Shown: positions 1 through 9,241, counted from the first letter of the stretch. The stretch: 64,000 nt of DNA from Flavobacterium geliluteum (GCF_017948595.1 NZ_JAGFBV010000007.1:85910-149909); one strand, 5' to 3'. The notes: generated by a model not told the origin, from the letters alone. Numbers and translations: made by a program.

Positions 1-117
1 AATATTAGGTTCGATGGTACAAAACGGAAAGTTGGCACTTTGTGCTTTTGCGTTTGATAAACAATTAAATAATGTTGATTTTCCAACATTTGGCAATCCT
101 ACAATTCCTGCTTTCAT
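1..117 (-). CDS. ychF: Ribosome-binding ATPase YchF, N-terminal 39 residues (runs off window)
   Basis: The reverse strand from 117 reads 39 codons and leaves the window at position 1. The translation opens [18 protein letters not shown], which contains the G1/P-loop GLPNVGKST, and continues [19 protein letters not shown]. This is the characteristic start of YchF/OLA1, a TRAFAC-class P-loop protein that prefers ATP, binds ribosomes and takes part in stress responses in other bacteria. The ATG at 117 is chosen because the P-loop lies at its usual distance, about residue 8. A TAnnTTTG box on the same strand at 277-284 could drive it, leaving a leader of about 150 nt. Only the first tenth of the gene is visible, but the family match is clear. 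Confidence 0.92.
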   Translation of the reverse strand, partial: MKAGIVGLPNVGKSTLFNCLSNAKAQSANFPFCTIEPNI

Positions 118-438
118 CTGTAGTTACTATTTATTTTTATTTGATCCTGAGTGTCTCAGGGCTTACCATTACTGCTTCTGCCTTACTGTTTTAGGAGAAA
201 CTGTTACGGAAATATGTTTTGTTATTTCGAATTTTAAAATTCTGACAAAATGATATTTTTTTACTTTAAAATTTTGCAAATATAAGATTTATTAACTTGT
301 AATATACCCAAAATTGCGGATTAATGTTTTTTTAAGGCAATTCCTAAAAAAAAACAAACTTATTACTAATCTTTTGTTAAAAACTACTACTTTTATCACA
401 ATAGATAACAAACCAATAACCAAAATTAAAAACAAAGT
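118..438. other. Divergent intergenic region between ychF and a TonB receptor gene
   Basis: No credible gene lies here; a 79-codon open frame at 14-253 mostly overlaps the antisense of ychF. The stretch contains a 6-bp perfect hairpin, CCTGAG-TGT-CTCAGG, at 146-160, in what would be the ychF leader. The minus-strand -7 box is at 277-284. The rest is A/T-rich spacer. Confidence 0.5.
277..311 (-). promoter_or_regulatory. Probable ychF promoter (Bacteroidota type)
   Basis: On the minus strand 284-277 reads TATATTTG, an exact TAnnTTTG -7 box. A TTG lies 24 nt further upstream at 311-309, slightly beyond the usual spacing. Transcription would start near 270 towards ychF. This is a motif match only. 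Confidence 0.4.
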
Positions 439-3093
439 ATGAAAAAAATTGCAGTATTATTATTTCTATTTAATGCCTTAATCGCCTTTGCTCAAAAGGA
501 AGTTACGGGTGTAGTCAAAGACAATACGGGTAATCCCCTACCTGGTGTTAACATTGTTGAAAAAGGAACAACTAACGGTGTCACTACCGATATCGAAGGT
601 TTTTATAAAATTAAAGTGCAGGAAGGTGCTTCATTAGTTTATAGTTATGTAGGATACAATACTATAACTAGATTGGCAAATGCTACAACAATTGATGTTT
701 CATTATCAGAAGAAGGTGGTCAGAATCTTGATGAAGTGGTCGTAACCGGATCACGAACAGCAGCAAGAAGCAACACTACCACTGCATTACCAATTGATGT
801 ACTATCCTCTAAAGACCTGACCTCGACAGGACAAGCTTCCTTTGATAAAGCATTACAATACAAAATCCCTTCTTTTAATACCGTACAAACTCCTGTAAAT
901 GATGCTACATCATTATTAGACCCGTACGAAATTAGAAATATGGGGCCAAGCAGAACCTTGATCCTTATTAATGGTAAACGTAAAAATTTAAGTTCATTAC
1001 TTTATGTGCAGACTTCTCCGGGACGTGGAGAAACAGGTGCCGATATTTCTGCTATTCCAACAGACGCTATCGAAAGAGTTGAGATTTTACGTGATGGTGC
1101 TTCTGCTCAATACGGTTCTGATGCGATTGCCGGAGTTATGAACATTATTTTAAAGAAAAACAGAACAGATAGTGCAGTAACTTTAAGAAGCGGAATTACT
1201 TCTGAAGGTGATGGCGAAATGCTGGGTGTGAGCTTAAATAGCGGTACAACAGTTGGAGAAAAAGGATTTTTGAATTATACTATCGATTTCTCTAAAGTAA
1301 ATTTAGCCAACAGACCTGGTACTGTTGATGCAGAAGGTGAAGCCGGAGATTTTGGTGCCAACATCGCAGACGTTCAATCTTTTCTGGCGAGACATCCAGA
1401 TGCCGGAAATATAAATGGTTCTCCAGAAACAGCTGCTGCTAAATTCTTGATTAATGGTGGAAGCCCAATTAGTGAAAACACTAATTTATACTATAATGCG
1501 GCGTATGTGTACAAAAAAGTAAATTCTTTTGCTAACTACAGAACTCCTTACTGGAGAGTTTTGGCAGACGAACCCTATCTTAATGACTTCTTTGGAAATG
1601 GTGATGCTGCAAATCCTTCTTATGACGGATATGTGCCTACTTTTGAAGGAGATTTAACTGACTACAACGGAACTTTAGGTTTTAAAAATGTAAAAAATGG
1701 CTGGAATACTGATGCGAGTGTAACCGTTGGTGGTAACAAACAATTGTATACTGTAAATAACTCTGTAAACAGATCGGACATTCTTGATGATAATAACGAA
1801 AATGTTTACAAAGAAAATAGCCCTATCTCTTTTAAACCAGGAGGAACAGCATTTAATCATATTGTGGGAAATATTGATATTTCTAAAATTTTATCCGATA
1901 AAATCAGTATTGGATTTGGTTCTGAATTTAGAAGTGAAAATTTCTCAGTAATTGAAGGTAATAAAGCATCTTGGGACGGTTTAGGAGCTGACTCTTTTGC
2001 TGGAAACAGACCGGAAAATTCTGGAAAATGGAACCGTTATAATGTAGGAGCTTATCTTGATATTGCTTTTGATGTTACAAAAGACTTTTTGATAAACGGA
2101 ACCATTCGTCATGAAGAATATAGTGATTTTGGCGGAGCTACCGTTTGGAAATTAAGCTCAAGGTATAAATTTTTGGAAGACAAAATAACGTTGAGAGGTT
2201 CTGTATCTACTGGATTTAGAGCGCCAACTTTACACCAAATTTATACACAAAAATCTCAGTACTCTTTCGTAGCAGGACAAGGAATTCAGGTAAGCGGAAT
2301 TATCAGTAATGTTTCTCCTCAGGCACGTCAATTAGGAATCCCTCAATTGGATGCTGAAAAATCAACAAACTTTACTGTTGGGATTGGAGCAAAACCTTTC
2401 GCAAACTTCAACTTTACTGTAGATTACTATAATATTAAAGTAGAAGACAGAATTGTATTAGGTGACAGACAAGATACTCAATTTGGAAATGTAGCATGGT
2501 TCTCTAACTCATTTGACTCTAGAACATCTGGTTTAGATGTTGTAGCCAGTTACAATAATATAGGTATCGGAGAAGGTAAATTAGGTTTTAACTTATCTGG
2601 TAATATTACTATTCAAAACGAAAGAATCTCTGATGTAACCAATAATTCATTTGGCCCAATTTTAGAATCTTTGACTTTTACATCAAGACCTGATACAAAA
2701 TGGATTTTAGGAGCAAATTACGAAATTGGTAAATTTGGATTCTCTTTAAACAATACTTATTTCGGAAAAACAACTTTCAATCAGGATGGTTTAAATGCAA
2801 ACTTAAAAACAGAATTTATTCCTAAAGTTGTTACAGATTTAGGTATTAATTTTAATGCTACAGAAAAACTTACATTCGCATTCAATGTAAACAACTTATT
2901 CAATATTTTACCTGAGTGGGAATTTAAATCTGAGAATGCCGCCGGAGATGCAATATTAGCTGATCCTGCGCAGACTAAAACACAATACAACCTGATAACA
3001 TTCAACGGTCGTTATTCTCAAATGACTTATGATGGATTTCATTTCAGTCAATTAGGAACTATGTTTAATTTATCTTTAAACTATAAATTCTAA
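439..3093 (+). CDS. TonB-dependent outer-membrane receptor (orphan)
   Basis: This 884-residue outer-membrane receptor would import a substrate through the envelope using energy from TonB/ExbBD. It has a Sec signal peptide (residues 1-19, ending ALIAFAQ). A carboxypeptidase-regulatory-like beta domain follows (about 20-105), with the motif GVVKDNTGNPLPGVNI. The plug comes next (about 110-240) and includes AIERVEILRDGASAQYGSDA. The remainder is a large beta-barrel ending in LSLNYKF, whose terminal aromatic residue is typical for barrel assembly. No SusD-like lipoprotein is adjacent, so it is not an obvious glycan-pair receptor; siderophore, vitamin or peptide uptake are possible. The gene stands alone, with a hairpin terminator just downstream. 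The substrate cannot be told from the sequence. Confidence 0.9.
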   Translation: MKKIAVLLFLFNALIAFAQKEVTGVVKDNTGNPLPGVNIVEKGTTNGVTTDIEGFYKIKVQEGASLVYSYVGYNTITRLANATTIDVSLSEEGGQNLDEVVVTGSRTAARSNTTTALPIDVLSSKDLTSTGQASFDKALQYKIPSFNTVQTPVNDATSLLDPYEIRNMGPSRTLILINGKRKNLSSLLYVQTSPGRGETGADISAIPTDAIERVEILRDGASAQYGSDAIAGVMNIILKKNRTDSAVTLRSGITSEGDGEMLGVSLNSGTTVGEKGFLNYTIDFSKVNLANRPGTVDAEGEAGDFGANIADVQSFLARHPDAGNINGSPETAAAKFLINGGSPISENTNLYYNAAYVYKKVNSFANYRTPYWRVLADEPYLNDFFGNGDAANPSYDGYVPTFEGDLTDYNGTLGFKNVKNGWNTDASVTVGGNKQLYTVNNSVNRSDILDDNNENVYKENSPISFKPGGTAFNHIVGNIDISKILSDKISIGFGSEFRSENFSVIEGNKASWDGLGADSFAGNRPENSGKWNRYNVGAYLDIAFDVTKDFLINGTIRHEEYSDFGGATVWKLSSRYKFLEDKITLRGSVSTGFRAPTLHQIYTQKSQYSFVAGQGIQVSGIISNVSPQARQLGIPQLDAEKSTNFTVGIGAKPFANFNFTVDYYNIKVEDRIVLGDRQDTQFGNVAWFSNSFDSRTSGLDVVASYNNIGIGEGKLGFNLSGNITIQNERISDVTNNSFGPILESLTFTSRPDTKWILGANYEIGKFGFSLNNTYFGKTTFNQDGLNANLKTEFIPKVVTDLGINFNATEKLTFAFNVNNLFNILPEWEFKSENAAGDAILADPAQTKTQYNLITFNGRYSQMTYDGFHFSQLGTMFNLSLNYKF

Positions 3094-3115
3094 TTTAGAA
3101 TATTAAAATATTTAG

Positions 3116-3147
3116 AAAGGGCTATCATTTGATATGCCCTTTTTTTA
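3116..3147 (+). terminator. Rho-independent terminator after the TonB receptor gene
   Basis: AAAGGGC at 3116-3122 pairs with GCCCTTT at 3136-3142, with extra imperfect pairing inside, and a T-run follows directly. It lies 22 nt after the stop codon of the receptor. Confidence 0.75.
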
Positions 3148-3174
3148 TAATTTTATAATTAAAAAACAATTGTT

Positions 3175-3927
3175 ATGGCAAATTTATACGACGGAAAAAT
3201 GGCTGCAATTTACGATGCAATGTATCAAACTTTTGTTGACTACGACCAAGAATATGCTTTTTACAATACTCTGATACAGGAAAATAATGCCTCCAGTATT
3301 TTAGAAATTGGCAGCGGCACCGGAAACCTTGCCAAAAGATTCGAACAAAACAAACAAAATTACCAAGGTCTCGATTATAGCGATGACATGATTGCCATTG
3401 CCAAAGAACGTAATAAAAATTGTTCTTTTATGCAAGGTGACATGCGCAATTTTCAACTCAAAAATCCGGTAGATGCTATCCTAATTACGGGAAGAAGCAC
3501 CAGTTACCTCATTACCAATGCTGATGTCAATACTACTTTTGATGCCATTTTTAAGAATTTAACTAAAGATGGTGTTCTTATTTTTGATTTTATAGATGCC
3601 AATCGATTTATTCCTTTTACCAAAGAAAACCCTGTTATCACTCACGAAGCTGAATATAAAAACATCAATTACATAAGGGAAAGTCATTGGGATACCAACA
3701 ATTCTCTGGAAAATTTTATGCTCGAATGGAACGCAGAATATTACACTATGTCAAATGGTAAAAAAGAAGTGATTGAAAATGATTTTTCGACAGTGCGTGT
3801 TTTTACTCTTAATGAAATTCAGCTTTTTCTCTATCTTAATAATTTCGAAATTATTAAAACTATCGACAGAAAAACGTACGCTTATGATACGTATGTTATT
3901 GTAGCAAGAAAAAAAATCACAACTTAA
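3175..3927 (+). CDS. Class I SAM-dependent methyltransferase
   Basis: A 250-residue cytoplasmic protein of the Rossmann-fold methyltransferase superfamily. Motif I is clear at about residues 42-51 (ILEIGSGTGNLAKRF). An acidic residue after strand 2 follows (YQGLDYSDDMI), then the QGDMRNFQL segment typical of the SAM adenine pocket. The acceptor cannot be deduced: small-molecule, lipid and quinone methyltransferases share these motifs. It starts at an ATG 28 nt after the preceding terminator. Its 3' end overlaps the 3' end of the convergent gene on the other strand by 11 bp, so neither gene has a separate terminator there. Confidence 0.82.
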   Translation: MANLYDGKMAAIYDAMYQTFVDYDQEYAFYNTLIQENNASSILEIGSGTGNLAKRFEQNKQNYQGLDYSDDMIAIAKERNKNCSFMQGDMRNFQLKNPVDAILITGRSTSYLITNADVNTTFDAIFKNLTKDGVLIFDFIDANRFIPFTKENPVITHEAEYKNINYIRESHWDTNNSLENFMLEWNAEYYTMSNGKKEVIENDFSTVRVFTLNEIQLFLYLNNFEIIKTIDRKTYAYDTYVIVARKKITT

Positions 3928-5080
3928 ATTCCAGCGAATCAATAATTGCTTTTTCTTCGTCGGTTGCTGTAAATCCAGAAATATCCCAGTATTTTGTCAG
4001 CACTTTATTCTTTTTATTGAAAAGTGTTTTTTCTTTAAAAACATCACTTTCATTGTAAGTGAAGTTTTGCTTATTAAAATTGGTAGTAATAAAATTATTG
4101 CGAACCTGAATATTTTTTACTTTATCTTTTAGAACCAGATCATAGGCTATTTCTTCGTTAGAACTGAGCAAATAATAATCCTCACCATCAATTCTGTAAG
4201 TTACCTTAATTACCGATCTGGTAACATTTTTAGCACCTAGTTTCGTTTGTTCTTCAATTTGAATTAGATTGGCAGGCTTTATAATAATACTATATTCTAC
4301 AATTAACTTTTTTATCGGATCATAAATAATCTCATACGTTTCAAGCGCCTTTTTAGATGTGTCCAACGGAGTCACAGACATGATATAATAGTCCTTATTA
4401 TTTGGATGACCCGTTGTTGTAAACTCATATTCTTTCTTCGTTTTTGAATCTAAAAGAGGATCAAGATATTTTAAATTTGAATAATTTTCCATAATATTAT
4501 TCAAATTATATCCCTTTAAATCGGCACTAACATCAGTTTCCAGCAATCCATAAGACCTGTTTTGCTCTACTAATAATGTGGTGGTTGATTTCTTTTTATT
4601 TCCTTCAAATTGAAAATTTACCAATCCGTCATTATAATAAGAATATTTATTATCCAGCATAAAAAACTCTCTTACATAGACTTTTAATCTGTACGAATTG
4701 GCAAGTTTCTGCCTTGAATTAGAAACAATTTTTTGAAGATTTTTTTCAGGATTCTCTTTTGAGACAACAATTTCTGCCAATTTATTGTTGTTACTTTTAA
4801 GATAAACGACAAACAAATCCGGTTTTAAAGATGCCCAGCGAAGCAACACTTTTTCGTAATTTGTTTCAGAGACCTCAATATTTGAACCTCCCGTTAACAT
4901 AAAAGTTACTTTACCTTCTTGATTACTTATCAAAATTTGTTTTGTCTTTGCTATTACAACAGTCGCATTTTCTATAGGCAACTGAGTTTCTATATCTTTT
5001 ATAACAATAGAATATTCTTTGCTTTGAGAAAAAACGGTAACATAAAAGAATATGAAAAATAAAACTATTAATCTCTTCAT
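3917..5080 (-). CDS. Secreted protein with carboxypeptidase-regulatory-like domain
   Basis: A 387-residue exported protein. The N-terminus is a signal peptide (MKRLIVLFFIFFYVTVFSQ). A CarboxypepD_reg-like Ig-fold follows (about 20-110; IKDIETQLPIENATVVIAK, then a GKVTF turn). The remainder is a long beta-rich region with no motif I recognise. Similar architectures in Bacteroidota are periplasmic or outer-membrane-associated proteins of unknown role. It is shorter than TonB receptors and has no plug or barrel signature, so it is not a receptor fragment. It is transcribed alone and converges on the methyltransferase gene with an 11-bp tail overlap. Confidence 0.7.
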   Translation of the reverse strand: MKRLIVLFFIFFYVTVFSQSKEYSIVIKDIETQLPIENATVVIAKTKQILISNQEGKVTFMLTGGSNIEVSETNYEKVLLRWASLKPDLFVVYLKSNNNKLAEIVVSKENPEKNLQKIVSNSRQKLANSYRLKVYVREFFMLDNKYSYYNDGLVNFQFEGNKKKSTTTLLVEQNRSYGLLETDVSADLKGYNLNNIMENYSNLKYLDPLLDSKTKKEYEFTTTGHPNNKDYYIMSVTPLDTSKKALETYEIIYDPIKKLIVEYSIIIKPANLIQIEEQTKLGAKNVTRSVIKVTYRIDGEDYYLLSSNEEIAYDLVLKDKVKNIQVRNNFITTNFNKQNFTYNESDVFKEKTLFNKKNKVLTKYWDISGFTATDEEKAIIDSLEFKL

Positions 5081-5188
5081 TGTTTATTGTGAAATTTATT
5101 TTTTATGAATTTACATCAAATTAACAAAAATAAAACGTTAAATATCAATACAATACACAACAAAACGCAAAAGAGCAAAAAAAAAGCA

Positions 5189-5216
5189 AAAAAAATCCTA
5201 AGTTTAACACTTAGGA
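5189..5216 (-). terminator. Terminator downstream of the ferredoxin gene
   Basis: TCCTAAGT at 5196-5203 and ACTTAGGA at 5209-5216 form a perfect 8-bp stem with a 5-nt loop. In the minus direction the stem is followed by a run of Ts (A-run 5189-5195 on the plus strand). It sits about 50 nt past the ferredoxin stop codon. Confidence 0.7.
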
Positions 5217-5268
5217 CTCTTTTTTTATGTAAGTTTTGAAATAAATTCAAAATTATTATGACTAACTG

Positions 5269-5616
5269 TTATCCATGTAAAAACGCCTGTCTGTTTAACA
5301 AGGTTTCTTCATCTTCTACGTGATTATCATCAGGTATACAACAATCAACAGGACATACAGCAGCACATTGCGGCTCATCATGAAAACCTTTACACTCAGT
5401 ACATTTACCAGGAACGATGTAATACACTTCGTCAGAAATAGGCGTCTGCGCATCTTCTGCATCGACCTCAGTTCCGTCTGGCAAAATTACTTTTCCAGAA
5501 AGACTTGTTCCATCTTTATATCTCCAATCGTCAGCACCTTCATAAATTGCTGTATTTGGGCATTCTGGTTCACAAGCCCCGCAGTTTATGCATTCGTCAG
5601 TTATTATTATTGCCAT
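5269..5616 (-). CDS. 2[4Fe-4S] ferredoxin, Alvin-like type with long linker
   Basis: A 115-residue electron carrier. The first cluster motif is C9-x2-C12-x2-C15-x3-C19-P ([12 protein letters not shown]). The second is C72-x2-C75-x8-C84-x3-C88-P ([18 protein letters not shown]). The eight-residue insertion between the second and third cysteines is typical of the Allochromatium (Alvin) ferredoxin subgroup. The roughly 50-residue linker between the cluster motifs is longer than in the classical 80-residue members. The redox partner is unknown; pyruvate:ferredoxin-type enzymes are possible. It is divergent from the acyl-CoA reductase gene, and a terminator follows. Confidence 0.9.
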   Translation of the reverse strand: MAIIITDECINCGACEPECPNTAIYEGADDWRYKDGTSLSGKVILPDGTEVDAEDAQTPISDEVYYIVPGKCTECKGFHDEPQCAAVCPVDCCIPDDNHVEDEETLLNRQAFLHG

Positions 5617-5696
5617 TGTTTTTTAGTCTTAAAGTTAAAAGTCTTATTAGTTAAAAAGTCAAAAAAAAGCATTTCAATCTTTTGACCAGATGCCTT

Positions 5697-5727
5697 TTGA
5701 CTTTCGACTTATTTATGCTTATTTTTG
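5697..5727 (+). promoter_or_regulatory. Promoter that decides the acyl-CoA reductase start
   Basis: TTG at 5697-5699 and TATTTTTG at 5720-5727 match the Bacteroidota consensus TTG-N(17-23)-TAnnTTTG, with 20 nt between them. Transcription would begin near 5734. That is downstream of the first in-frame ATG (5690) and upstream of the ATG at 5768. Confidence 0.6.
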
Positions 5728-5767
5728 TGCAAAATTACAATCAAAACCTTTCATAAACAAATTACTT

Positions 5768-6841
5768 ATGTTACAAAACGAAAAAAAACAATCTTTTATA
5801 GCACTAGGGCAATTTTTAAGTCAATTTTCTGAGCAAGGAAACACTAAAAACGAATTGGTTTCGGGTAATGATTTGTTTTTTGATGATTTTACACATTTAA
5901 TTCAGCTTTCTCAATCTCACAACGGATGGTACACCCCTGAACAAGTGTATTTTGCTATACAATCTTGGGCTACAGCCTTGACCGAGGAAAACATTAACAA
6001 ATGGCTAGCACCTTATTCTTCAAACGCTTCTCAGGACAATAAAAATATAAAAACGGTTGCTTTAATTCTGGCCGGAAATATTCCTTTGGTAGGCTTTCAT
6101 GATTTCTTATCGGTTTTGATTACGGGAAATAAAACCTTAATCAAAACTTCTTCAAACGACCAGCATTTATTGCCTTTTTTGGCTAAATATTTAATTTTTA
6201 TTGATGAAAGCCTGAAAGATAAAATCACTTTCGTGGAAGGAAAATTAGAAAATTTTGATACCGTAATTGCTACCGGAAGCAACAATACAGCACGCTATTT
6301 TGAATATTATTTTAAAGACAAACCTTCGATAATCAGAAAAAACAGAAACTCGGTTGCTGTTTTGAATGGAAAGGAAACTAAAGAAGATTTGGAAGCATTA
6401 GGCGAAGATATTTTTAGGTATTTTGGGTTAGGATGCCGCAATGTTTCGAAAATATTTGTCCCAAAAGGCTATCAATTTGATGCTTTTTTTGAAGCTATTT
6501 TTAAATATCAGGATGTTATTCATTACGAGAAATACGCTAACAATTACGATTATAATAAAGCGGTATTTTTAATGAGTAATTTTAAATTGCTCGACAATGG
6601 GTTTCTTACCATCAAAGAAGACACCAGTTACGCCTCTCCTATTTCGAGCGTTTTTTACGAATTTTACGAAAATATAGACGACCTACAAAAACGACTTCAC
6701 GCTGATGCTGAGCAAATTCAGTGCATCGTGAGCAATAATCTCATTCAAAACAGTATTGCGTTTGGCGAAAGTCAAAAACCCCAATTATGGGATTACGCAG
6801 ATAACGTAGATACTATAACGTTTTTGTTAACAACAAAGTAA
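5768..6841 (+). CDS. Acyl-CoA reductase (LuxC-like, PF05893 type)
   Basis: A 357-residue protein related to the acyl-CoA reductase family, which shares the aldehyde dehydrogenase fold and converts an activated acyl group to aldehyde with NAD(P)H. Visible landmarks are ALILAGNIPLVGFHDFLSVL (nucleotide-binding region, about residues 95-115) and FRYFGLGCRNVSKIFVP (about 215-235), whose cysteine is the expected acyl-thioester nucleophile. An ATG at 5690 is in frame but lies upstream of the predicted transcription start, so the ATG at 5768 is preferred. There are no other luminescence genes nearby. In flavobacteria this gene commonly stands next to serC and a ferredoxin gene, as here, and its physiological substrate is unclear. 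Confidence 0.8.
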   Translation: MLQNEKKQSFIALGQFLSQFSEQGNTKNELVSGNDLFFDDFTHLIQLSQSHNGWYTPEQVYFAIQSWATALTEENINKWLAPYSSNASQDNKNIKTVALILAGNIPLVGFHDFLSVLITGNKTLIKTSSNDQHLLPFLAKYLIFIDESLKDKITFVEGKLENFDTVIATGSNNTARYFEYYFKDKPSIIRKNRNSVAVLNGKETKEDLEALGEDIFRYFGLGCRNVSKIFVPKGYQFDAFFEAIFKYQDVIHYEKYANNYDYNKAVFLMSNFKLLDNGFLTIKEDTSYASPISSVFYEFYENIDDLQKRLHADAEQIQCIVSNNLIQNSIAFGESQKPQLWDYADNVDTITFLLTTK

Positions 6842-6932
6842 AAATATGTTCAATTATTTCGAATAATTTATCGCTTTTTCAGCTCCTATTGCCGAAATTT
6901 GCGTTTTTAAAATTCGGACTATTAACTCTACC

Positions 6933-8003
6933 ATGAAAAAACACAACTACAGCGCAGGACCAAGTATTTTACCACAAGAAGTTTTTGAAAAAGCATCAAA
7001 AGCAGTTCTAAATTTTAACGATTCCGGATTATCTATTCTGGAAATTTCGCACCGAAGCAAAGATTTTGTTGCGGTAATGGACGAAGCTCGATCGCTAGCC
7101 TTAGAATTATTAGGATTGGAAGGAAAAGGATATCAAGCCTTATTTTTGCAAGGTGGTGCAAGTACTGCCTTCCTGATGGCACCTTACAACCTGATGAAAG
7201 AAAACGGAAAAGCTGCTTATTTAGACTCTGGAACTTGGGCAACGGCCGCGATCAAAGAAGCGAAGCTTTTTGGAGAAACGGTTATCGTAGGCTCTTCTAA
7301 AGAAGAAAATTACAATCATATTCCGAAAGGATACTCAATACCAACTGATGCCGATTATTTTCACTGTACGAGCAACAATACTATTTTTGGAACTCAAATG
7401 AAAGAATTTCCCGCAACCAACATTCCTGTGGTTTGCGACATGAGTTCTGATATTTTTTCGCGCAATTTAGATTTCTCTAAATTTGATTTGATTTATGCCG
7501 GAGCTCAAAAAAATATGGGTCCTGCAGGAACTACTTTGGTGGTAATCAAAGAAGAAATTTTGGGTAAAAACGGAAGAACAATTCCAAGTATGTTGGATTA
7601 TGCCAAACATATTAAAGCAGAAAGTATGTACAATACACCTCCTGTTTTTGCCGTTTATGTTTCGCTATTGACTTTGCAATGGATAAAAAGCAAAGGAGGC
7701 ATTGCAGCTGTTGAAAAACTGAACGATGCAAAAGCCGCTTTATTATATGCAGAAATCGATAGAAACCCATTGTTTAAAGGAGCTGCAGCTGTTGAAGACC
7801 GTTCGAAAATGAATGTGACTTTCTTGCTCAACAACGAAGAACATACGGCTACTTTTGATGCTTTATGGAAAGAAGCGAATATCTCTGGATTGCCAGGACA
7901 TCGTTCTGTGGGCGGTTACAGAGCTTCTATTTACAACGCTATGCCTATCGAAAGTGTTCAGGTATTGGTAGATGTAATGAAGGCTTTGGAAAGTAAAGTT
8001 TAA
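6933..8003 (+). CDS. serC: Phosphoserine aminotransferase
   Basis: A 356-residue PLP enzyme of the class V aminotransferase fold. It converts 3-phosphohydroxypyruvate and glutamate to phosphoserine and 2-oxoglutarate in serine synthesis; in many bacteria it also acts in pyridoxal phosphate synthesis. The N-terminus NYSAGPSILPQEV is the SerC signature. LFLQGGASTAFLMAP is the phosphate-binding region. The Schiff-base lysine is K193 in YAGAQKNMGPAG. The C-terminal GHRSVGGYRASIYNA is the family substrate-binding motif. Length is normal. serA follows 217 bp downstream on the same strand, so the second and first steps of the pathway are adjacent, separated by a structured repeat. Confidence 0.97.
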   Translation: MKKHNYSAGPSILPQEVFEKASKAVLNFNDSGLSILEISHRSKDFVAVMDEARSLALELLGLEGKGYQALFLQGGASTAFLMAPYNLMKENGKAAYLDSGTWATAAIKEAKLFGETVIVGSSKEENYNHIPKGYSIPTDADYFHCTSNNTIFGTQMKEFPATNIPVVCDMSSDIFSRNLDFSKFDLIYAGAQKNMGPAGTTLVVIKEEILGKNGRTIPSMLDYAKHIKAESMYNTPPVFAVYVSLLTLQWIKSKGGIAAVEKLNDAKAALLYAEIDRNPLFKGAAAVEDRSKMNVTFLLNNEEHTATFDALWKEANISGLPGHRSVGGYRASIYNAMPIESVQVLVDVMKALESKV

Positions 8004-8065
8004 TTGTGTATTCGGTTAATCGTTAATTTGATTAATTGTTGAATCGAAAATAGCAATTGAACACC

Positions 8066-8150
8066 GGATTTCTAGCCCCGATAGCAGTGGAAATCCTTTT
8101 GTACCGGGGTTCGGCACAAAAGATTGGAGCGGATAGCGGGATTAGCTCCT
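8066..8150 (+). repeat. Structured intergenic repeat, copy 1 (three tandem hairpins)
   Basis: Three inverted repeats follow one another. GGATTTC 8066-8072 pairs with GAAATCC 8090-8096. CTTTTGTACCG 8096-8106 pairs with CGGCACAAAAG 8112-8122 with one mismatch. GGAGC 8126-8130 pairs with GCTCC 8145-8149. The same core (TAGCCCYGATAG, ATCCTTTTG, CAAAAGAT, AGCGGATAGC) recurs inverted at 44072-44157, and a more diverged relative lies at 44800-44949. I believe similar sequences are dispersed in many Flavobacterium genomes, but that is from memory. It separates serC from serA and could attenuate or process the transcript. Confidence 0.65.
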
Positions 8151-8220
8151 GAATCAAAAAAAAAAATCATAATATTGGTTCATCGGTTAAACGATTAACC
8201 AAATAAACAAATAAACTAAA

Positions 8221-9171
8221 ATGAAAGTATTAGCCAATGACGGAATCTCTAAAAGTGGAATTCTAGCTTTAGAAAAAGGTGGATTTGAAGTGATAACGAC
8301 AAAAGTAGCACAGGAACAAGTAGCTAATTTTGTGAATGAAAACAATGTAGACGTAGTTTTGGTGCGTAGTGCGACCAAGATTCGTAAAGATATTATTGAT
8401 GCTTGCCCGGGGCTAAAAATTATTGGCCGTGGTGGTGTTGGTATGGACAATATTGATGTGGATTATGCCAAAAGCAAAGGAATTCATGTGATTAATACAC
8501 CGGCATCTTCATCTGAATCGGTTGCCGAATTGGTGTTTGCACACTTGTTTTCTGGTGTTCGTTTTTTACATGACTCAAACAGAAATATGCCGTTAGAAGG
8601 TGATTCTAACTTTGATGGTTTGAAAAAAGCATACGCAAATGGTGTTGAATTAAGAGGTAAAACGTTAGGTATTGTGGGTATTGGCCGTATTGGTCAAGCT
8701 ACTGCAAAAATGGCGCTTGGTTTGGGTATGAAAGTAATTGCAGCAGATAGTTTTATTCCGTCTGTAGATGTAACGGTAACGTTTTTTGATGGTCAATCTA
8801 TCACGACAACGATTGTTTCGCAATCATTAGAATCATTGTTTAAAGAGGCAGATTTTATTACACTACACGTTCCGGCACAAAATGGTTACATTGTTGACGA
8901 AGCGGCTTTGGCTACTATGAAAGACGGTGTGGGTATTGTAAACTGTGCTCGTGGAGGCGTTATTGATGAAGTGGCTTTGATAAAAGCATTGGACTCTGGA
9001 AAAGTGGCTTTTGCAGGATTGGACGTTTTTGAAAGCGAACCAAAACCGGAAATGACGATCCTTATGCACCCAAAAATTTCGTTGACTCCACACATCGGAG
9101 CCGCAACCGGAGAAGCACAAGACAGAATCGGAACTGAATTAGCCTCACAAATTATCACATTATTAAGCTAA
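8221..9171 (+). CDS. serA: D-3-phosphoglycerate dehydrogenase (short form)
   Basis: A 316-residue NAD-dependent dehydrogenase of the D-isomer 2-hydroxyacid family that oxidises 3-phosphoglycerate as the first step of serine synthesis. The Rossmann dinucleotide motif is GKTLGIVGIGRIGQATAKMA. The catalytic residues are Arg in NCARGGVIDE, Glu in FAGLDVFESEP and His in LTPHIGAATGEAQ. It ends soon after the catalytic domain, so the C-terminal ACT domain that mediates serine feedback in the E. coli enzyme is missing; feedback inhibition by that route is not expected. Other 2-hydroxyacid dehydrogenases are possible by motif alone, but the serC neighbour supports serA. A strong terminator follows. 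Confidence 0.93.
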   Translation: MKVLANDGISKSGILALEKGGFEVITTKVAQEQVANFVNENNVDVVLVRSATKIRKDIIDACPGLKIIGRGGVGMDNIDVDYAKSKGIHVINTPASSSESVAELVFAHLFSGVRFLHDSNRNMPLEGDSNFDGLKKAYANGVELRGKTLGIVGIGRIGQATAKMALGLGMKVIAADSFIPSVDVTVTFFDGQSITTTIVSQSLESLFKEADFITLHVPAQNGYIVDEAALATMKDGVGIVNCARGGVIDEVALIKALDSGKVAFAGLDVFESEPKPEMTILMHPKISLTPHIGAATGEAQDRIGTELASQIITLLS

Positions 9172-9196
9172 TCAGGATTATATATTATATTAAGAA

Positions 9197-9239
9197 AAAG
9201 GGATTTATTACAATTGTAATAAATCCCTTTCTTTTTTTT
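9197..9239 (+). terminator. serA terminator
   Basis: 9197-9230 is a perfect 34-nt palindrome (AAAGGGATTTATTA on the left arm, mirrored on the right), followed by CTTTTTTTT. It lies 25 nt after the serA stop codon. Confidence 0.85.
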
Positions 9240-9241
9240 AC

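Noticed and set aside
5320..5685. A 121-codon frame antisense to the ferredoxin gene
   Set aside because: It is a shadow of the ferredoxin on the opposite strand. The ferredoxin has clear cluster motifs; this frame has none.
5768..6841. Part of a lux (bioluminescence) operon
   Set aside because: Only the LuxC-like reductase is present. No luxA/B/D/E neighbours exist, and the context is serine synthesis.
8863..9158. Two frames antisense to serA
   Set aside because: They lie entirely within the conserved dehydrogenase coding region and have no protein-like features.
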